Source of the DNA: JANNVZ01 sp046155615
GTDB lineage: Bacteria > Bacteroidota > Bacteroidia > Flavobacteriales_D > Sanyastnellaceae
Assembly (NCBI GenBank): GCA_046155615.1
Contig: JBJXFP010000175.1
Location: 62,001-126,000, forward strand
Direction: 5' to 3'
Length of the DNA stretch: 64,000 nt
A program made the position numbers and the translations under genes. The notes below the pieces were generated by a model, which saw only the letters and a list, made by a program, of their open reading frames with translations, ran no database searches and had not been told where the DNA came from. This document shows positions 9,182 through 17,551 of this stretch, piece by piece; within the stretch, counting starts at the first letter, position 1; each line of letters begins with the position of its first letter.

Positions 9182-11374
9182 ATGCGTTCAGACATTTGCC
9201 GCAGATCACCCACTTATTTTAGCACCCGTTCAGCAAGATTGAAAAAACTAAAAACATACTTCATCATTTGGTTAGCTGCGGCATCGATCAACACTGCAAC
9301 AGCGCAGGCCTTGCAGCCACCAGCCATACAATGCCTGCAGGTGCAGCCTACTGGTGATGTAGATGTGAACTGGCTGCCAACGGTTGATGCTTTCGGGTCT
9401 TTTATCCAATACAACATATACTCAGCTCAGGGCCTTGGCGGACTCTATGCCTTGGCTGGTACAGTTCCATTTCTCAATGCCTCATCTTACCTGCATGCCT
9501 TTGGCGGTGCCAATACCGACCAATACGCCTACTATATTACTACAACCTATGATGATGGCAGCGGTCTTTTAGAGTCATCACCTTCCGACACTCTATGCAC
9601 GCTGTACTTAGAAGCGACACCAAGCTCACTGCCACAGGGCTATGCCTTGCTCAACTGGGACGATCCGCTGGAGGCTGATAACAGCAACGTGCCCGCAGCC
9701 AGCGAGTACCACATTTATATGGAGTACCCAGCCGGAGTATGGACGGAAATACTCACCATGCCTTATGGCGTGGATGTGGCCAATTATGAAATCACCTTCT
9801 GCAACGAATTCTTGAATTTTCAGGTGGAGCTTGTTGTGCCGGGCCTCTGCAATTTTATAGGGAACATAGATGGCGATGTGTTTCAGGACTTTTTGCCACC
9901 AGCAACGCCTGTTGTATCATCAGTAAGTGTGAACCACATTACAAATGATGTGGAGCTGACTTGGGAGGTGAACTCAAGCTCTGACACCCAGGCATACATT
10001 GTGTATGAATGTGAGAACCCCGGACTATCCATCTTGGATACACTGTTAGGTATTGCCAATACCCAATTTGTGGATCAGTTAGCAAATCCCAGCACCGCTG
10101 CCGAGTGTTATCTGGTAGCTGCCTTTGATACCTGCTACAGCGGTATTCCGCCAAGTCCCAACACAAGTCCTACTACCTCCAACTGTCATTGCAGCATTTA
10201 CCTGCCTTCTATTTCTTATGCAATCTGTGATGATGATATCAGCTTCTTATGGACACCATACGAAGGCTGGCCTGATGGAGTGGATATGTACATCATTCAT
10301 CACGTATTTGTAGCAGACCTTTTACCTCCACCAACTGATGCCATGTTCTCGGCTATTGACACCGTGGCTGGTGATGTGCTCAATTACACCCACCTCGCTA
10401 TTCCCCTTAATGGCTACAATGTTTACTACATAGAGGCTGTCGGGAATTTTACGAATTACCGCTCGATCTCTAACCTGCAATCTGTTTACACCCCTTATCC
10501 TGTTGACCCTGCCTACATCTACCTTGCTGATGTTTCGGTAACTGCACATAATGAAATAGCTGTGACGGTAGAAGTTGAGCCAACCATTGATGTGTTCGAT
10601 TTTACCTTAGAAAAATTTGATGTAAATGGCGATAACTGGGACGAGGTAATAACCGAAAGTTCAAGTAATTCGACCACTGTCACCCTATATGATTACGATG
10701 TAGAGACTGATGTTTTTCCATTTACATACCGCATTTATGCAGGTAATACCTGTGGTGATTTGACCGATACCACCAACCTCGGTATCAGCATACTTCAGCA
10801 AGGCTTTGCAAGCACAGCACAGGTAAAGAACATACTTACATGGACACCGTATGGCAACTGGGAAAATGGAGTGCAGGCTTACCGTGTACACCGCACCATA
10901 GGCGACACTGGCCCAGATGAAGTAATAGCGGAGCTGAGTCCATCAGTATTTACCTATGAGGATGATGTTGCTGTGCTGCTTTACACCGAAGGCAAATTCT
11001 GTTATACAATAGAAGCTGTGGAAGTGCCATCTACCTTGCTCGGCATCAGTCATTCATCATACTCCAACGAACTTTGCCTTTCGCAAGAGCCAAAAGTGTG
11101 GATACCAAATGCATTTGTTGTAGATGGTTTCAATGAAACATTCAGGCCAGTCATCTCATTTGCCGATTTTGAGAATTACCACATGTACATCTATACCCGA
11201 TGGGGTGATATGATCTACCACACCACAGACATCAATGCTCCATGGAATGGTACATACGAAGGCACATTGGTGCAAGAGGGCGAGTATGCCTACTTCATCA
11301 CTGTGGAAGATGGCAAAGGAAGGCCCTTTGAATATGCAGGCCACGTCATCATGCTTTCCAGACGGGAGAAGTAA
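9182..11374 (+). CDS. Large secreted protein with T9SS type B sorting domain
   Basis: 730 residues from ATG 9182. An in-frame TTG at 9239 would give a shorter, cleaner signal peptide (KKLKTYFIIWLAAASINTATAQ) and may be the true start. The body is a series of fibronectin-type-III-like beta domains, each with Trp or Tyr strand markers (VDVNWLPTVDAFGSF, ALLNWDDP, VELTWEVNSSSDT, ILTWTPYGNW). The last ~90 residues, from WIPNAFVVDGFNETFRP through YTRWGDMIYHT to YAYFITVEDGKGR, form the gliding motility-associated C-terminal (CHU_C) domain that directs export by the type IX system. The product is probably a cell-surface or released adhesin. It contains many Cys but no enzymatic motif. Confidence 0.88.
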   Translation: MRSDICRRSPTYFSTRSARLKKLKTYFIIWLAAASINTATAQALQPPAIQCLQVQPTGDVDVNWLPTVDAFGSFIQYNIYSAQGLGGLYALAGTVPFLNASSYLHAFGGANTDQYAYYITTTYDDGSGLLESSPSDTLCTLYLEATPSSLPQGYALLNWDDPLEADNSNVPAASEYHIYMEYPAGVWTEILTMPYGVDVANYEITFCNEFLNFQVELVVPGLCNFIGNIDGDVFQDFLPPATPVVSSVSVNHITNDVELTWEVNSSSDTQAYIVYECENPGLSILDTLLGIANTQFVDQLANPSTAAECYLVAAFDTCYSGIPPSPNTSPTTSNCHCSIYLPSISYAICDDDISFLWTPYEGWPDGVDMYIIHHVFVADLLPPPTDAMFSAIDTVAGDVLNYTHLAIPLNGYNVYYIEAVGNFTNYRSISNLQSVYTPYPVDPAYIYLADVSVTAHNEIAVTVEVEPTIDVFDFTLEKFDVNGDNWDEVITESSSNSTTVTLYDYDVETDVFPFTYRIYAGNTCGDLTDTTNLGISILQQGFASTAQVKNILTWTPYGNWENGVQAYRVHRTIGDTGPDEVIAELSPSVFTYEDDVAVLLYTEGKFCYTIEAVEVPSTLLGISHSSYSNELCLSQEPKVWIPNAFVVDGFNETFRPVISFADFENYHMYIYTRWGDMIYHTTDINAPWNGTYEGTLVQEGEYAYFITVEDGKGRPFEYAGHVIMLSRREK

Positions 11375-11435
11375 CGGACTGTAGAGGTAATTTCAGCCAC
11401 GGCCATAGCTCAATCATTCTGCTAAAAAAAACTTC

Positions 11436-11443
11436 TACTTTAG
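11436..11443 (+). promoter_or_regulatory. Candidate -7 box for the SRPBCC gene
   Basis: TACTTTAG lies 34 bp before the ATG at 11478, one mismatch from TAnnTTTG. No clear TTG -33 element is present at the expected spacing. Confidence 0.35.
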
Positions 11444-11477
11444 GCCCTCCAAAAAATCAATTAAACCATCTATTACA

Positions 11478-12491
11478 ATGAAAATTTTAAAGTATTTCCT
11501 TATTGTGGTACTTGCTATAGTGGGCATCTACCTGATTATCTGTGCCACAGGCGACAAAGAAATGAAAGCCGGGGCATCAACAACTATTGGTGCATCTGCA
11601 TCGAGTGTGTTTGAAGAAATAAATGATTATGCACGCTACAAGGCATGGAGTCCATGGATAAAGATGGACACTGCTATTGTAAACGAATTTTCAGGCACGC
11701 CCGGAACAGTTGGCCACAAGAACACCTGGAAAAGCAAAGTGCTTGGCGATGGCACACAAGAATTTGTAGAAGTACGCACTGATGAATTCATTAAAATGGA
11801 ATTGCGCTTTGTGGACTGGGGTGACAAACCTTCCTATTCTACATACACATTAGCCCAGGCTGGCGATAGCACAAAAATTACCTGGGAAATGGATGGTGGC
11901 GAAATTCCCTTCATGATGCGCGGTATGATGGTGCTGATGGGAGGTGGCAACGCGAAGATGTCCGAAATTTTTGCCAGCGGCCTGAAGGATTTGAAAGCTA
12001 TAGCCGAGAAGAAACCCAAAGCCGAAGCTGTGAAGTATGAGGTGGTGGACATTACCGATACTCCTTATTTGGGCCAGTTGCACAAAGGCTTGGTGATGGA
12101 CGCGGTAGATTCATCCCTGTTTGCCAATGCATTCACAGCAGTGGGCGGGCAGATGGGCAAGACCCCACCTGCCGGAATGCCCTTCTGCATTGGCCGCATG
12201 GTGAACTATGAAACACACATGATGGACCTGGAAATATGTATGCCTACGGCTACCGAGATGCCTGCCGCTGCTGGCTTCACTAGTGGTAAAATACCTGCTG
12301 GCCGTTGTGCCAAGTTTGTATATACAGGCCCATACGAAGGCACGGCTTCCGCCTGGGACCCTTTCATGAAGCAGATAGAAAAAGATGGATTGAAAATCCG
12401 CTGGGACGGCTACGAGGTGTATGCTAACGACCCTGGTGAAGTAAAAGACCCTGCGAAATTCATTACCTGGCTGATGGTGCCGGTGGAATAA
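11478..12491 (+). CDS. Membrane-anchored SRPBCC plus GyrI-like effector-binding protein
   Basis: 337 residues in three parts. Residues 1-25 form an N-terminal membrane anchor (ILKYFLIVVLAIVGIYLIICATG). Residues ~35-170 match the polyketide cyclase/START-like SRPBCC fold (IGASASSVFEEINDYARYKAWSPW). Residues ~190-337 match the GyrI-like/AraC effector-binding fold, ending GRCAKFVYTGPYEGTASAWDPF and YANDPGEVKDPAKFITWLMVPV. Both halves bind small hydrophobic ligands in other proteins, so a ligand sensor or carrier at the membrane is plausible. The arrangement recurs in Bacteroidota, but no substrate is known. It is followed by a terminator. Confidence 0.85.
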   Translation: MKILKYFLIVVLAIVGIYLIICATGDKEMKAGASTTIGASASSVFEEINDYARYKAWSPWIKMDTAIVNEFSGTPGTVGHKNTWKSKVLGDGTQEFVEVRTDEFIKMELRFVDWGDKPSYSTYTLAQAGDSTKITWEMDGGEIPFMMRGMMVLMGGGNAKMSEIFASGLKDLKAIAEKKPKAEAVKYEVVDITDTPYLGQLHKGLVMDAVDSSLFANAFTAVGGQMGKTPPAGMPFCIGRMVNYETHMMDLEICMPTATEMPAAAGFTSGKIPAGRCAKFVYTGPYEGTASAWDPFMKQIEKDGLKIRWDGYEVYANDPGEVKDPAKFITWLMVPVE

Positions 12492-12522
12492 GCAGAAACA
12501 TATTTTATGCCAAATGGCTCAT

Positions 12523-12558
12523 AAAAGGCTGACCCTAAGTATGGTTAGCCTTTTCTTT
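12523..12558 (+). terminator. Intrinsic terminator after the SRPBCC gene
   Basis: AAAAGGCTGACC (12523-12534) pairs with GGTTAGCCTTTT (12543-12554) with one G-T pair and an 8-base loop, followed by CTTT. Confidence 0.8.
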
Positions 12559-12586
12559 ATGCAGTTATACTTCATCCATTTTGACA

Positions 12587-12844
12587 GACTGCATGGCCAA
12601 ATCAGTCGCACTGCAATACAGGCGCCCGGAATGCAACGAGACACCTGTCGCTGAGCAATCCGGCCTCCCTGATTGCGATAAAACTGTTGTCGGGGAGCAA
12701 TCTGGCCTCCCGGATTGCAATAAAACTGTTGTCGCGGAGCAATCTGGCTTCCCTGAATGCTACAAGACACTTGTCGCAGAGCAATCTGGCCTCGCGTATT
12801 GCGATAAAACTGTAGTTTCCTTGAAATCTGGCCTGCCGGATTGC
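12587..12844. repeat. 42-bp dyad-repeat array, six units
   Basis: Left arms GCAATC or close variants begin at 12613, 12655, 12697, 12739, 12781 and 12823; right arms GATTGC or variants begin at 12629, 12671, 12713, 12755, 12797 and 12839, plus GACTGC at 12587. The period is exactly 42 bp. Each unit is a 22-bp imperfect palindrome (the best is GCAATCTGG-CCTC-CCGGATTGC at 12697-12718) followed by a 20-bp conserved linker around AAACTGTTGTCG. Because 42 is a multiple of three, frames stay open across the array on both strands. It fills the gap between a terminator and the convergent methylase gene. Confidence 0.9.
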
Positions 12845-12895
12845 TCAACGACTGATTTTTTATTACCAAAACAAGCAGCGGAAGTGGCTCAGTAG
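12593..12895 (+). CDS. Possible repetitive small protein encoded by the 42-bp array
   Basis: An open frame of 100 codons from ATG 12593 runs through the whole repeat and stops at 12895, 7 bp inside the convergent methylase gene. It encodes a 14-residue repeat of the form EQSGLPDCDKTVVA with a conserved Cys in each copy. It has no signal peptide and no known family. The differences between units include many that change residues in conserved positions, and one minus-strand frame is almost as long, so translation is doubtful. It is listed because a repetitive Cys-containing peptide would be noteworthy if expressed. Confidence 0.22.
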   Translation: MAKSVALQYRRPECNETPVAEQSGLPDCDKTVVGEQSGLPDCNKTVVAEQSGFPECYKTLVAEQSGLAYCDKTVVSLKSGLPDCSTTDFLLPKQAAEVAQ

Positions 12896-13821
12896 TTCAT
12901 CACCACTATCTCCTTCACGGCACCGCGCAGCGTAGCATTCGCATTGATGCTGCGCCTTGCACTTACCCTCTCTATTCTATATCCCGCATACAAATCATCA
13001 AAGAAATGGTCGTGTGGATCATGATTTTTGGGATCACTGTTGCTGAGCATTACCTGTGCGCCCTGCTTGTCGAGTTGGCGAAAAACACTGGCCAGCACTA
13101 TCTGGTGGGCATCATGAAAGTCGTGCCTGCTATATGCTTTGAAACTTGCTGTGCGGCTGATGGGCCTGTAGGGCGGGTCGCAATACACGAACGAATGGCT
13201 CTGAACTTCGTTAACTATATCGGTGAAATCAGCAATGCGTATTTCAGCAATTCCTAATGCCTGATGGACAGCCTGAAGATTATCAGCATCACAAATGGTG
13301 GGTTTGCTGTAGTCACCCGCAGGTGTGTTGAAATCGCCTTTCTGATTTACTCGGTAAAGACCATTGAAACAGGTGCGGTTAAGAAATATGAACTGAGCGG
13401 CACGCGGTATCCAGTGCTCGCTGTATTTGTTGTAGTCCATATTGAATCGCTGCAGGTTGAAGTTGGTGCGCTGCTCATAGAAGTATTCAAGGCGTTTTTC
13501 CTTTCCCAGTTTCAGATAGTCCCGCTCATATCGTTCCAAAAATTCGAGCAGGCTGTACACATCCTGCTGAACCACACGATACACCAGCACAAGTTCTTCA
13601 TTGATGTCATACAGATGTGCGGTTTCTATTTTGAAATGATTCACCAAATCGAAAAACACTGCACCACTGCCCAGAAATGGTTCATGAAAATGCTTGACTT
13701 TGTTCTTTGCAAGATTGTCAGGATACATACTGCGGAACTGCTCCAGCAATTGGCGTTTGCCCCCGGCCCATTTGAGGAAGGGGCGGGCAGTAATATGAGA
13801 TCGGGATTGTTGAACTGACAT
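12889..13821 (-). CDS. Dam-family adenine-specific DNA methyltransferase (D12 class)
   Basis: 310 residues from ATG 13821, chosen because the family begins shortly before RPFLKWAGGKRQLL (residues 13-26). Visible motifs are the AdoMet site FLKWAGGK, HEPFLGSGAVFFD (residues 46-58), and the catalytic DPPY (215-218) in FVYCDPPYRPIS. Spacing and the NRTCFNGLYRVN target-recognition segment place it with Dam/M.DpnII-like enzymes that methylate N6 of adenine, often in GATC. No restriction endonuclease, MutH or specificity subunit is adjacent, so it is an orphan methylase, possibly in regulation or repair. Its 3' end touches the 42-bp repeat array. Confidence 0.9.
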   Translation of the reverse strand: MSVQQSRSHITARPFLKWAGGKRQLLEQFRSMYPDNLAKNKVKHFHEPFLGSGAVFFDLVNHFKIETAHLYDINEELVLVYRVVQQDVYSLLEFLERYERDYLKLGKEKRLEYFYEQRTNFNLQRFNMDYNKYSEHWIPRAAQFIFLNRTCFNGLYRVNQKGDFNTPAGDYSKPTICDADNLQAVHQALGIAEIRIADFTDIVNEVQSHSFVYCDPPYRPISRTASFKAYSRHDFHDAHQIVLASVFRQLDKQGAQVMLSNSDPKNHDPHDHFFDDLYAGYRIERVSARRSINANATLRGAVKEIVVMNY

Positions 13822-13874
13822 CAGCTGAACACACAGAGGTGGCAGCAATAGTAGGTCGAAGCCAATGATGGAGC

Positions 13875-15059
13875 TTAGTCCATCTCCATCAGACCCCACT
13901 GGCCATTTTCTTTCAGCCAGTATATGTTGTCCCAGGCGTGCACAGCATCGTCCACGGGTTCCATCTGCATCACCTCGCCATAGCTGTTGTAGAACATGAA
14001 GCCCTCGCCATTTACATCACTCAGCAGATAGTTGCCTACACCGCGGTAAGCAAAACCTTCGGGAAATTGTTTTACAACCTTGCCATCTGTGCCCATCAAT
14101 TGTGCTCTGAATTTGTTCAGCACAAATTGCCCTACCTGCCATTCTTCAAATTTCCAGATTAGTTTTTTCTCAAATACATCGCTGTATGAATATTCTAACT
14201 GAGACTCTATGATTTTCATTTCACTAAGGTCAATCAGATAAGAAGCACCATCCAAACTTTCATTGAACATGTATGCTGCACAGATGCTACTGCCTAAGTA
14301 GCCAAGTCCAATTTCCTGACACTCGAAAATTTTCAGTGTCATCAGGCTTTTGCCGTTCATATCAATTATTTGAGGAATACCATCTATAACTACCAATGCC
14401 ACTCCGTAAGAAACAAATGCGGTTGCCTTTTCATAACTTCTGTTGAACAAGCGCTGCTGCGAAGTATTGATGTAATGGTAGCCTTCGAATGTAGCTACGC
14501 AGCTTATTCCACGTTGAAACGGAGTAGCTTCCAGATACCATTCAGTAGCATGGTTGTTTACAGGCATGTATGCTGCATTGTCATTTTGCTTTTCCAGTTC
14601 AGACTTCAACTTTTGAATGTTGCCGTAGCCATATATCTTGGACGCTTTGCCTTGCCCTTGTGATTGGGTTTTCTCCAGCAAAAACATATCACTATCAATA
14701 CTGCCACGCGGTGTGCCCCAGTTAGCAGGCACTTCATAAAATTTGCCTTGCAAGTCGATGTAGCCATGTCTGATAGCTATATCACTTGAACTACCTGAAC
14801 TGCCAGCCATGCACACTCGTGCATATCCATTCTGAAACATGTCGGCCTCGGTAAATGCGGCAGCAATCACCAGTTCAGCTTTCTGATTGCAATAGCCATA
14901 CATACCATTGGCCGATTTCACCTTCACACAGGCAAGTCCTTCGCTGAAGGGCGAAACTTCTTCGTACCTATTGTCTGGCAATATTTTCCAATCTTGGGCT
15001 GATGCTGAAGTGCTGATAACCATGAGCAGCACAACAATGCGGATAACAGGGTAGATCAT
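13875..15059 (-). CDS. Secreted WG-repeat protein
   Basis: 394 residues with a signal peptide (IVVLLMVISTSASAQ). The mature part shows WG-type (KWG leucine-rich-like) repeats of about 50 residues: YEEVSPFSEGLACVKVKSANGMYGYCNQ, then AAFTEADMFQNGYARVC, and near the end WLKENGQWGLMEMD. Such repeats form beta-hairpin arrays in periplasmic or surface proteins of Bacteroidota, with no known enzymatic activity. It lies upstream of the methylase on the same strand with a 53-bp gap. The 247-bp divergent gap to the next gene (15060-15312) shows no recognisable element. Confidence 0.8.
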   Translation of the reverse strand: MIYPVIRIVVLLMVISTSASAQDWKILPDNRYEEVSPFSEGLACVKVKSANGMYGYCNQKAELVIAAAFTEADMFQNGYARVCMAGSSGSSSDIAIRHGYIDLQGKFYEVPANWGTPRGSIDSDMFLLEKTQSQGQGKASKIYGYGNIQKLKSELEKQNDNAAYMPVNNHATEWYLEATPFQRGISCVATFEGYHYINTSQQRLFNRSYEKATAFVSYGVALVVIDGIPQIIDMNGKSLMTLKIFECQEIGLGYLGSSICAAYMFNESLDGASYLIDLSEMKIIESQLEYSYSDVFEKKLIWKFEEWQVGQFVLNKFRAQLMGTDGKVVKQFPEGFAYRGVGNYLLSDVNGEGFMFYNSYGEVMQMEPVDDAVHAWDNIYWLKENGQWGLMEMD

Positions 15060-15312
15060 TTTTTATGATAAGGTTTTTGTGGTGTTTAATTCATATCCAT
15101 GCAGGCATTGCCGGCAAGTAACAAAAAAAACATTGCGAGTTGATACGCGTTGAACTGTCGGTTGTTTCATAATTGAAAAAAGTCAGCGTTGATTCCATCT
15201 TTCCTTGCACCTGTGTGTGTAACTCCCGGATAGGAATACTCAAAGAACTCAAAGATTTTTAGTAGCATGTGAGAGCGCCTCTAAATTCACCACCACAATT
15301 TTATTTTTGATT

Positions 15313-16764
15313 ATGAAACCAATGAAAAGAAACTTGATCCTGCTGATGGTGGCCACAGTGATGGCCTGTAGTACACCCAACCCAACTCATGGGCAAACCA
15401 CCTGGCCGGCTATGGAGCAAGGTACAGTGCTCACCCAAACTGATGTTGTAACAGGCTTGTACCGCCCCTGGGAAATATTGTGGGGGCAAGACGACTACAT
15501 CTGGTGTACCCAGCGCAATGGCAAAGTCCTGCACATAGATCCACTCACAGGAAACTACACCACCATACTCGACAAATCATCAGTAATACCCGGAGACCCC
15601 ACTGCTGGCGATAGTGAACCCGGCATGTTGGGCATGTGCCTTCATCCTCAGTTTCCTGACAGTAACTATGTTTTCATTGTATATAACTATGAGGCAGGCA
15701 ACAGTATAGAGGAGCGCCTCAGTTGTTTCCAATGGGACGGAACCAACTTAGTGAACGAACAAATTTTTATAGATGACATACCCGGTTATTGGATTCACGA
15801 TGGCTCACGCATCATATTGGATGCCACGGGCAAACTGATGATGACCACGGGTGATACAGGTGATGGGGGAGACAGCAGCCAGGATATGGATGCGCTGAAT
15901 GGAAAGGTGCTGCGCATAAACCTCGATGGCAGCATACCTGCTGACAATCCTGACCCGGCCAGCTATGTATGGAGTTTTGGCCACCGCAATGCACAAGGCT
16001 TGTGCCTTGGCCCTGATGGCATCATTTACAGCAGCGAACACGGGCAAAGCAACAGTGACGAATTCAACATCATAGAACCAAACCGCAACTACGGCTGGCC
16101 AACAGTGCAGGGCGCTTGCAACACCTCATCCGAACAGACTTACTGCGATGCGAACGATGTGAAAGAACCTCTGATGGAATGGTCGCCATGTGTGGCTGTG
16201 AACGGAATAGAATATTACAACCATCCTGCAATTCCTGAGTGGCAAAACAGCATCCTGATGAGTGTGATGGGTGGACTGAGTGGTACAGGTGGGAACAACG
16301 ATCGTGTAAGCGTCTTGCACCTCAGCAGTGACTACCTAACCATTGAAAGCGAAAACAAATATTTCAGCACCTTGAACCAGCGTTTTCGTGATGTGTGCAT
16401 CAATCCGTATACAGGTGCCGTGTATGTGGCACTCAATGGCACAAGTTATCCGGGGCAGGGACAGAACAAAATCATTGAGTTCAGAAATATGGCCTACAAT
16501 GCAGTGCAAGAACCTGCTATTACAGTTGGACAAGACATCAGCATATATCCGAACCCTGCCGGTGATACCGTAACACTGGAGGCTTCAACAAGTATTGTAG
16601 GCACTACAGTGCAGATATATACATTCAACGGTGTGCTGGTAAAAGAAGTGAAGGTAGAAAGTCAAAAACAGAGTCTCGACATCAGCACATTGGCCACAGG
16701 GAACTACTGGGTGCTTGCAACCAATTCCATTGGAAGCACCACATGTGAGTTTTTCAAACCATAA
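15313..16764 (+). CDS. PQQ-dependent sugar dehydrogenase with T9SS type A domain
   Basis: 483 residues. Start ATG 15313 is chosen over an upstream TTG and a second ATG at 15322. Residues ~40-370 form the glucose/sorbosone dehydrogenase beta-propeller: GLYRPWEILWGQDDYIWCTQR, PGMLGMCLHPQFPDSNYVF, IHDGSRIILDATGKLMMTTGD, SFGHRNAQGLCLGPDGIIYSSEHG and the RNYGWPTVQG segment. This family oxidises aldose sugars with PQQ. The last ~75 residues (ISIYPNPAGDTVTLEA to GNYWVLATNS) are a Por/type A T9SS sorting domain. The N-terminus carries both a lipobox-like VMAC and a later HGQ signal-peptidase I site, an odd combination. A strong terminator follows. Confidence 0.9.
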   Translation: MKPMKRNLILLMVATVMACSTPNPTHGQTTWPAMEQGTVLTQTDVVTGLYRPWEILWGQDDYIWCTQRNGKVLHIDPLTGNYTTILDKSSVIPGDPTAGDSEPGMLGMCLHPQFPDSNYVFIVYNYEAGNSIEERLSCFQWDGTNLVNEQIFIDDIPGYWIHDGSRIILDATGKLMMTTGDTGDGGDSSQDMDALNGKVLRINLDGSIPADNPDPASYVWSFGHRNAQGLCLGPDGIIYSSEHGQSNSDEFNIIEPNRNYGWPTVQGACNTSSEQTYCDANDVKEPLMEWSPCVAVNGIEYYNHPAIPEWQNSILMSVMGGLSGTGGNNDRVSVLHLSSDYLTIESENKYFSTLNQRFRDVCINPYTGAVYVALNGTSYPGQGQNKIIEFRNMAYNAVQEPAITVGQDISIYPNPAGDTVTLEASTSIVGTTVQIYTFNGVLVKEVKVESQKQSLDISTLATGNYWVLATNSIGSTTCEFFKP

Positions 16765-16789
16765 CAATTGTAGATTTTTCGAAAGAAAT

Positions 16790-16826
16790 AATGCCCCCTG
16801 CTTTTCAGCAGGGGGCATTTTGTTTT
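16790..16826. terminator. Strong bidirectional terminator between convergent genes
   Basis: AATGCCCCCTGC (16790-16801) pairs perfectly with GCAGGGGGCATT (16808-16819) over 12 bp with a 6-base loop; TTTTGTTTTTC follows on + and an A/T-rich stretch lies on the other side. It serves the dehydrogenase (ends 16764) and the di-iron gene (ends 16844). Confidence 0.9.
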
Positions 16827-16843
16827 TCATCGGTTGGGCGGCC

Positions 16844-17416
16844 TCATTTTCTGCAATATTTCTCGGCTTCGTCAAGGGAATATTTCTGCTCTAGGTCCAC
16901 ATCGTTGAAGCCACGTTTTTCACCCCAAGCAAATATTTTCTCAAACCATAAGAGCACCTTTTTGTGCTTTATCATTCCTAGAAAATAGACTTCGTGCTCC
17001 TTCTCTTTCATGCCCATATTGTATAGTACCTGGTCGTGCTCAGTAATGCCTAAGTGGTGGAAAAAATGAATCATACGGAAATACTCGCACACATTGCCAC
17101 TCTCAAGTCTGCCTGCAAAATAGTAGGGCATGAACCACCCTATCACGTGGCATGCGGTTCCAATGGTGCGGCCCACCAGATGAAACCTAACTTCGTACAA
17201 CCACGATGGCTTTATGTGATAGTGTTGCATGATGTGCAGCACTTCCGCCCGATGGTTCCATTCGTCTTGTTCTATTTGACGTATGGCTGCTTTTTCCATT
17301 TCACTTTTTACTGACGCTGCATGACCCTGATAAGCGAATGATGCGGCTTTTTCTGCGCTGTAAGCTTTGCGCAGCAGATCAGCCAGTTCGGGGTGGTGTA
17401 GTGTTTCTTTTTGCAT
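16844..17416 (-). CDS. COQ7-like di-iron (ferritin-like) protein
   Basis: 190 residues from ATG 17416. It is a four-helix bundle with the carboxylate-bridged di-iron pattern: Glu in AYSAEKAASFAYQGH, EQDEWNH (ExxH) in the second helix, a Glu/His-rich third helix (VCEYFRMIHFFHHLG), and EKEHEVYFL (ExxH) in the fourth. This is the demethoxyubiquinone hydroxylase (COQ7/CAT5) arrangement. Bacteroidota normally use menaquinone, so the substrate is probably not demethoxyubiquinone, and a general di-iron oxygenase or peroxide-scavenging role is as likely. A central segment (TACHVIGWFMPYYFAG) may be membrane-associated, as in COQ7. Confidence 0.75.
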   Translation of the reverse strand: MQKETLHHPELADLLRKAYSAEKAASFAYQGHAASVKSEMEKAAIRQIEQDEWNHRAEVLHIMQHYHIKPSWLYEVRFHLVGRTIGTACHVIGWFMPYYFAGRLESGNVCEYFRMIHFFHHLGITEHDQVLYNMGMKEKEHEVYFLGMIKHKKVLLWFEKIFAWGEKRGFNDVDLEQKYSLDEAEKYCRK

Positions 17417-17551
17417 ATAAAAAAGGAAAAGCGGCTTTGGAGGTCTGCAACATAAAGGCTGATGCAACTAACGCAGATTGATCTCATCAAAGAAATACAA
17501 GCAACCTGTGCATTGTATAATGAATCAAAGAACTATACCAATCAAAGAATT

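Noticed and set aside
12587..12844. CRISPR array
   Set aside because: Linkers between the dyads are conserved, not unique spacers, there is no leader and no cas gene in the window.
12519..12869. Minus-strand reading frame of 116 codons across the 42-bp array
   Set aside because: It starts at a TTG, runs through the terminator region, and its openness follows from the repeat length being a multiple of three.
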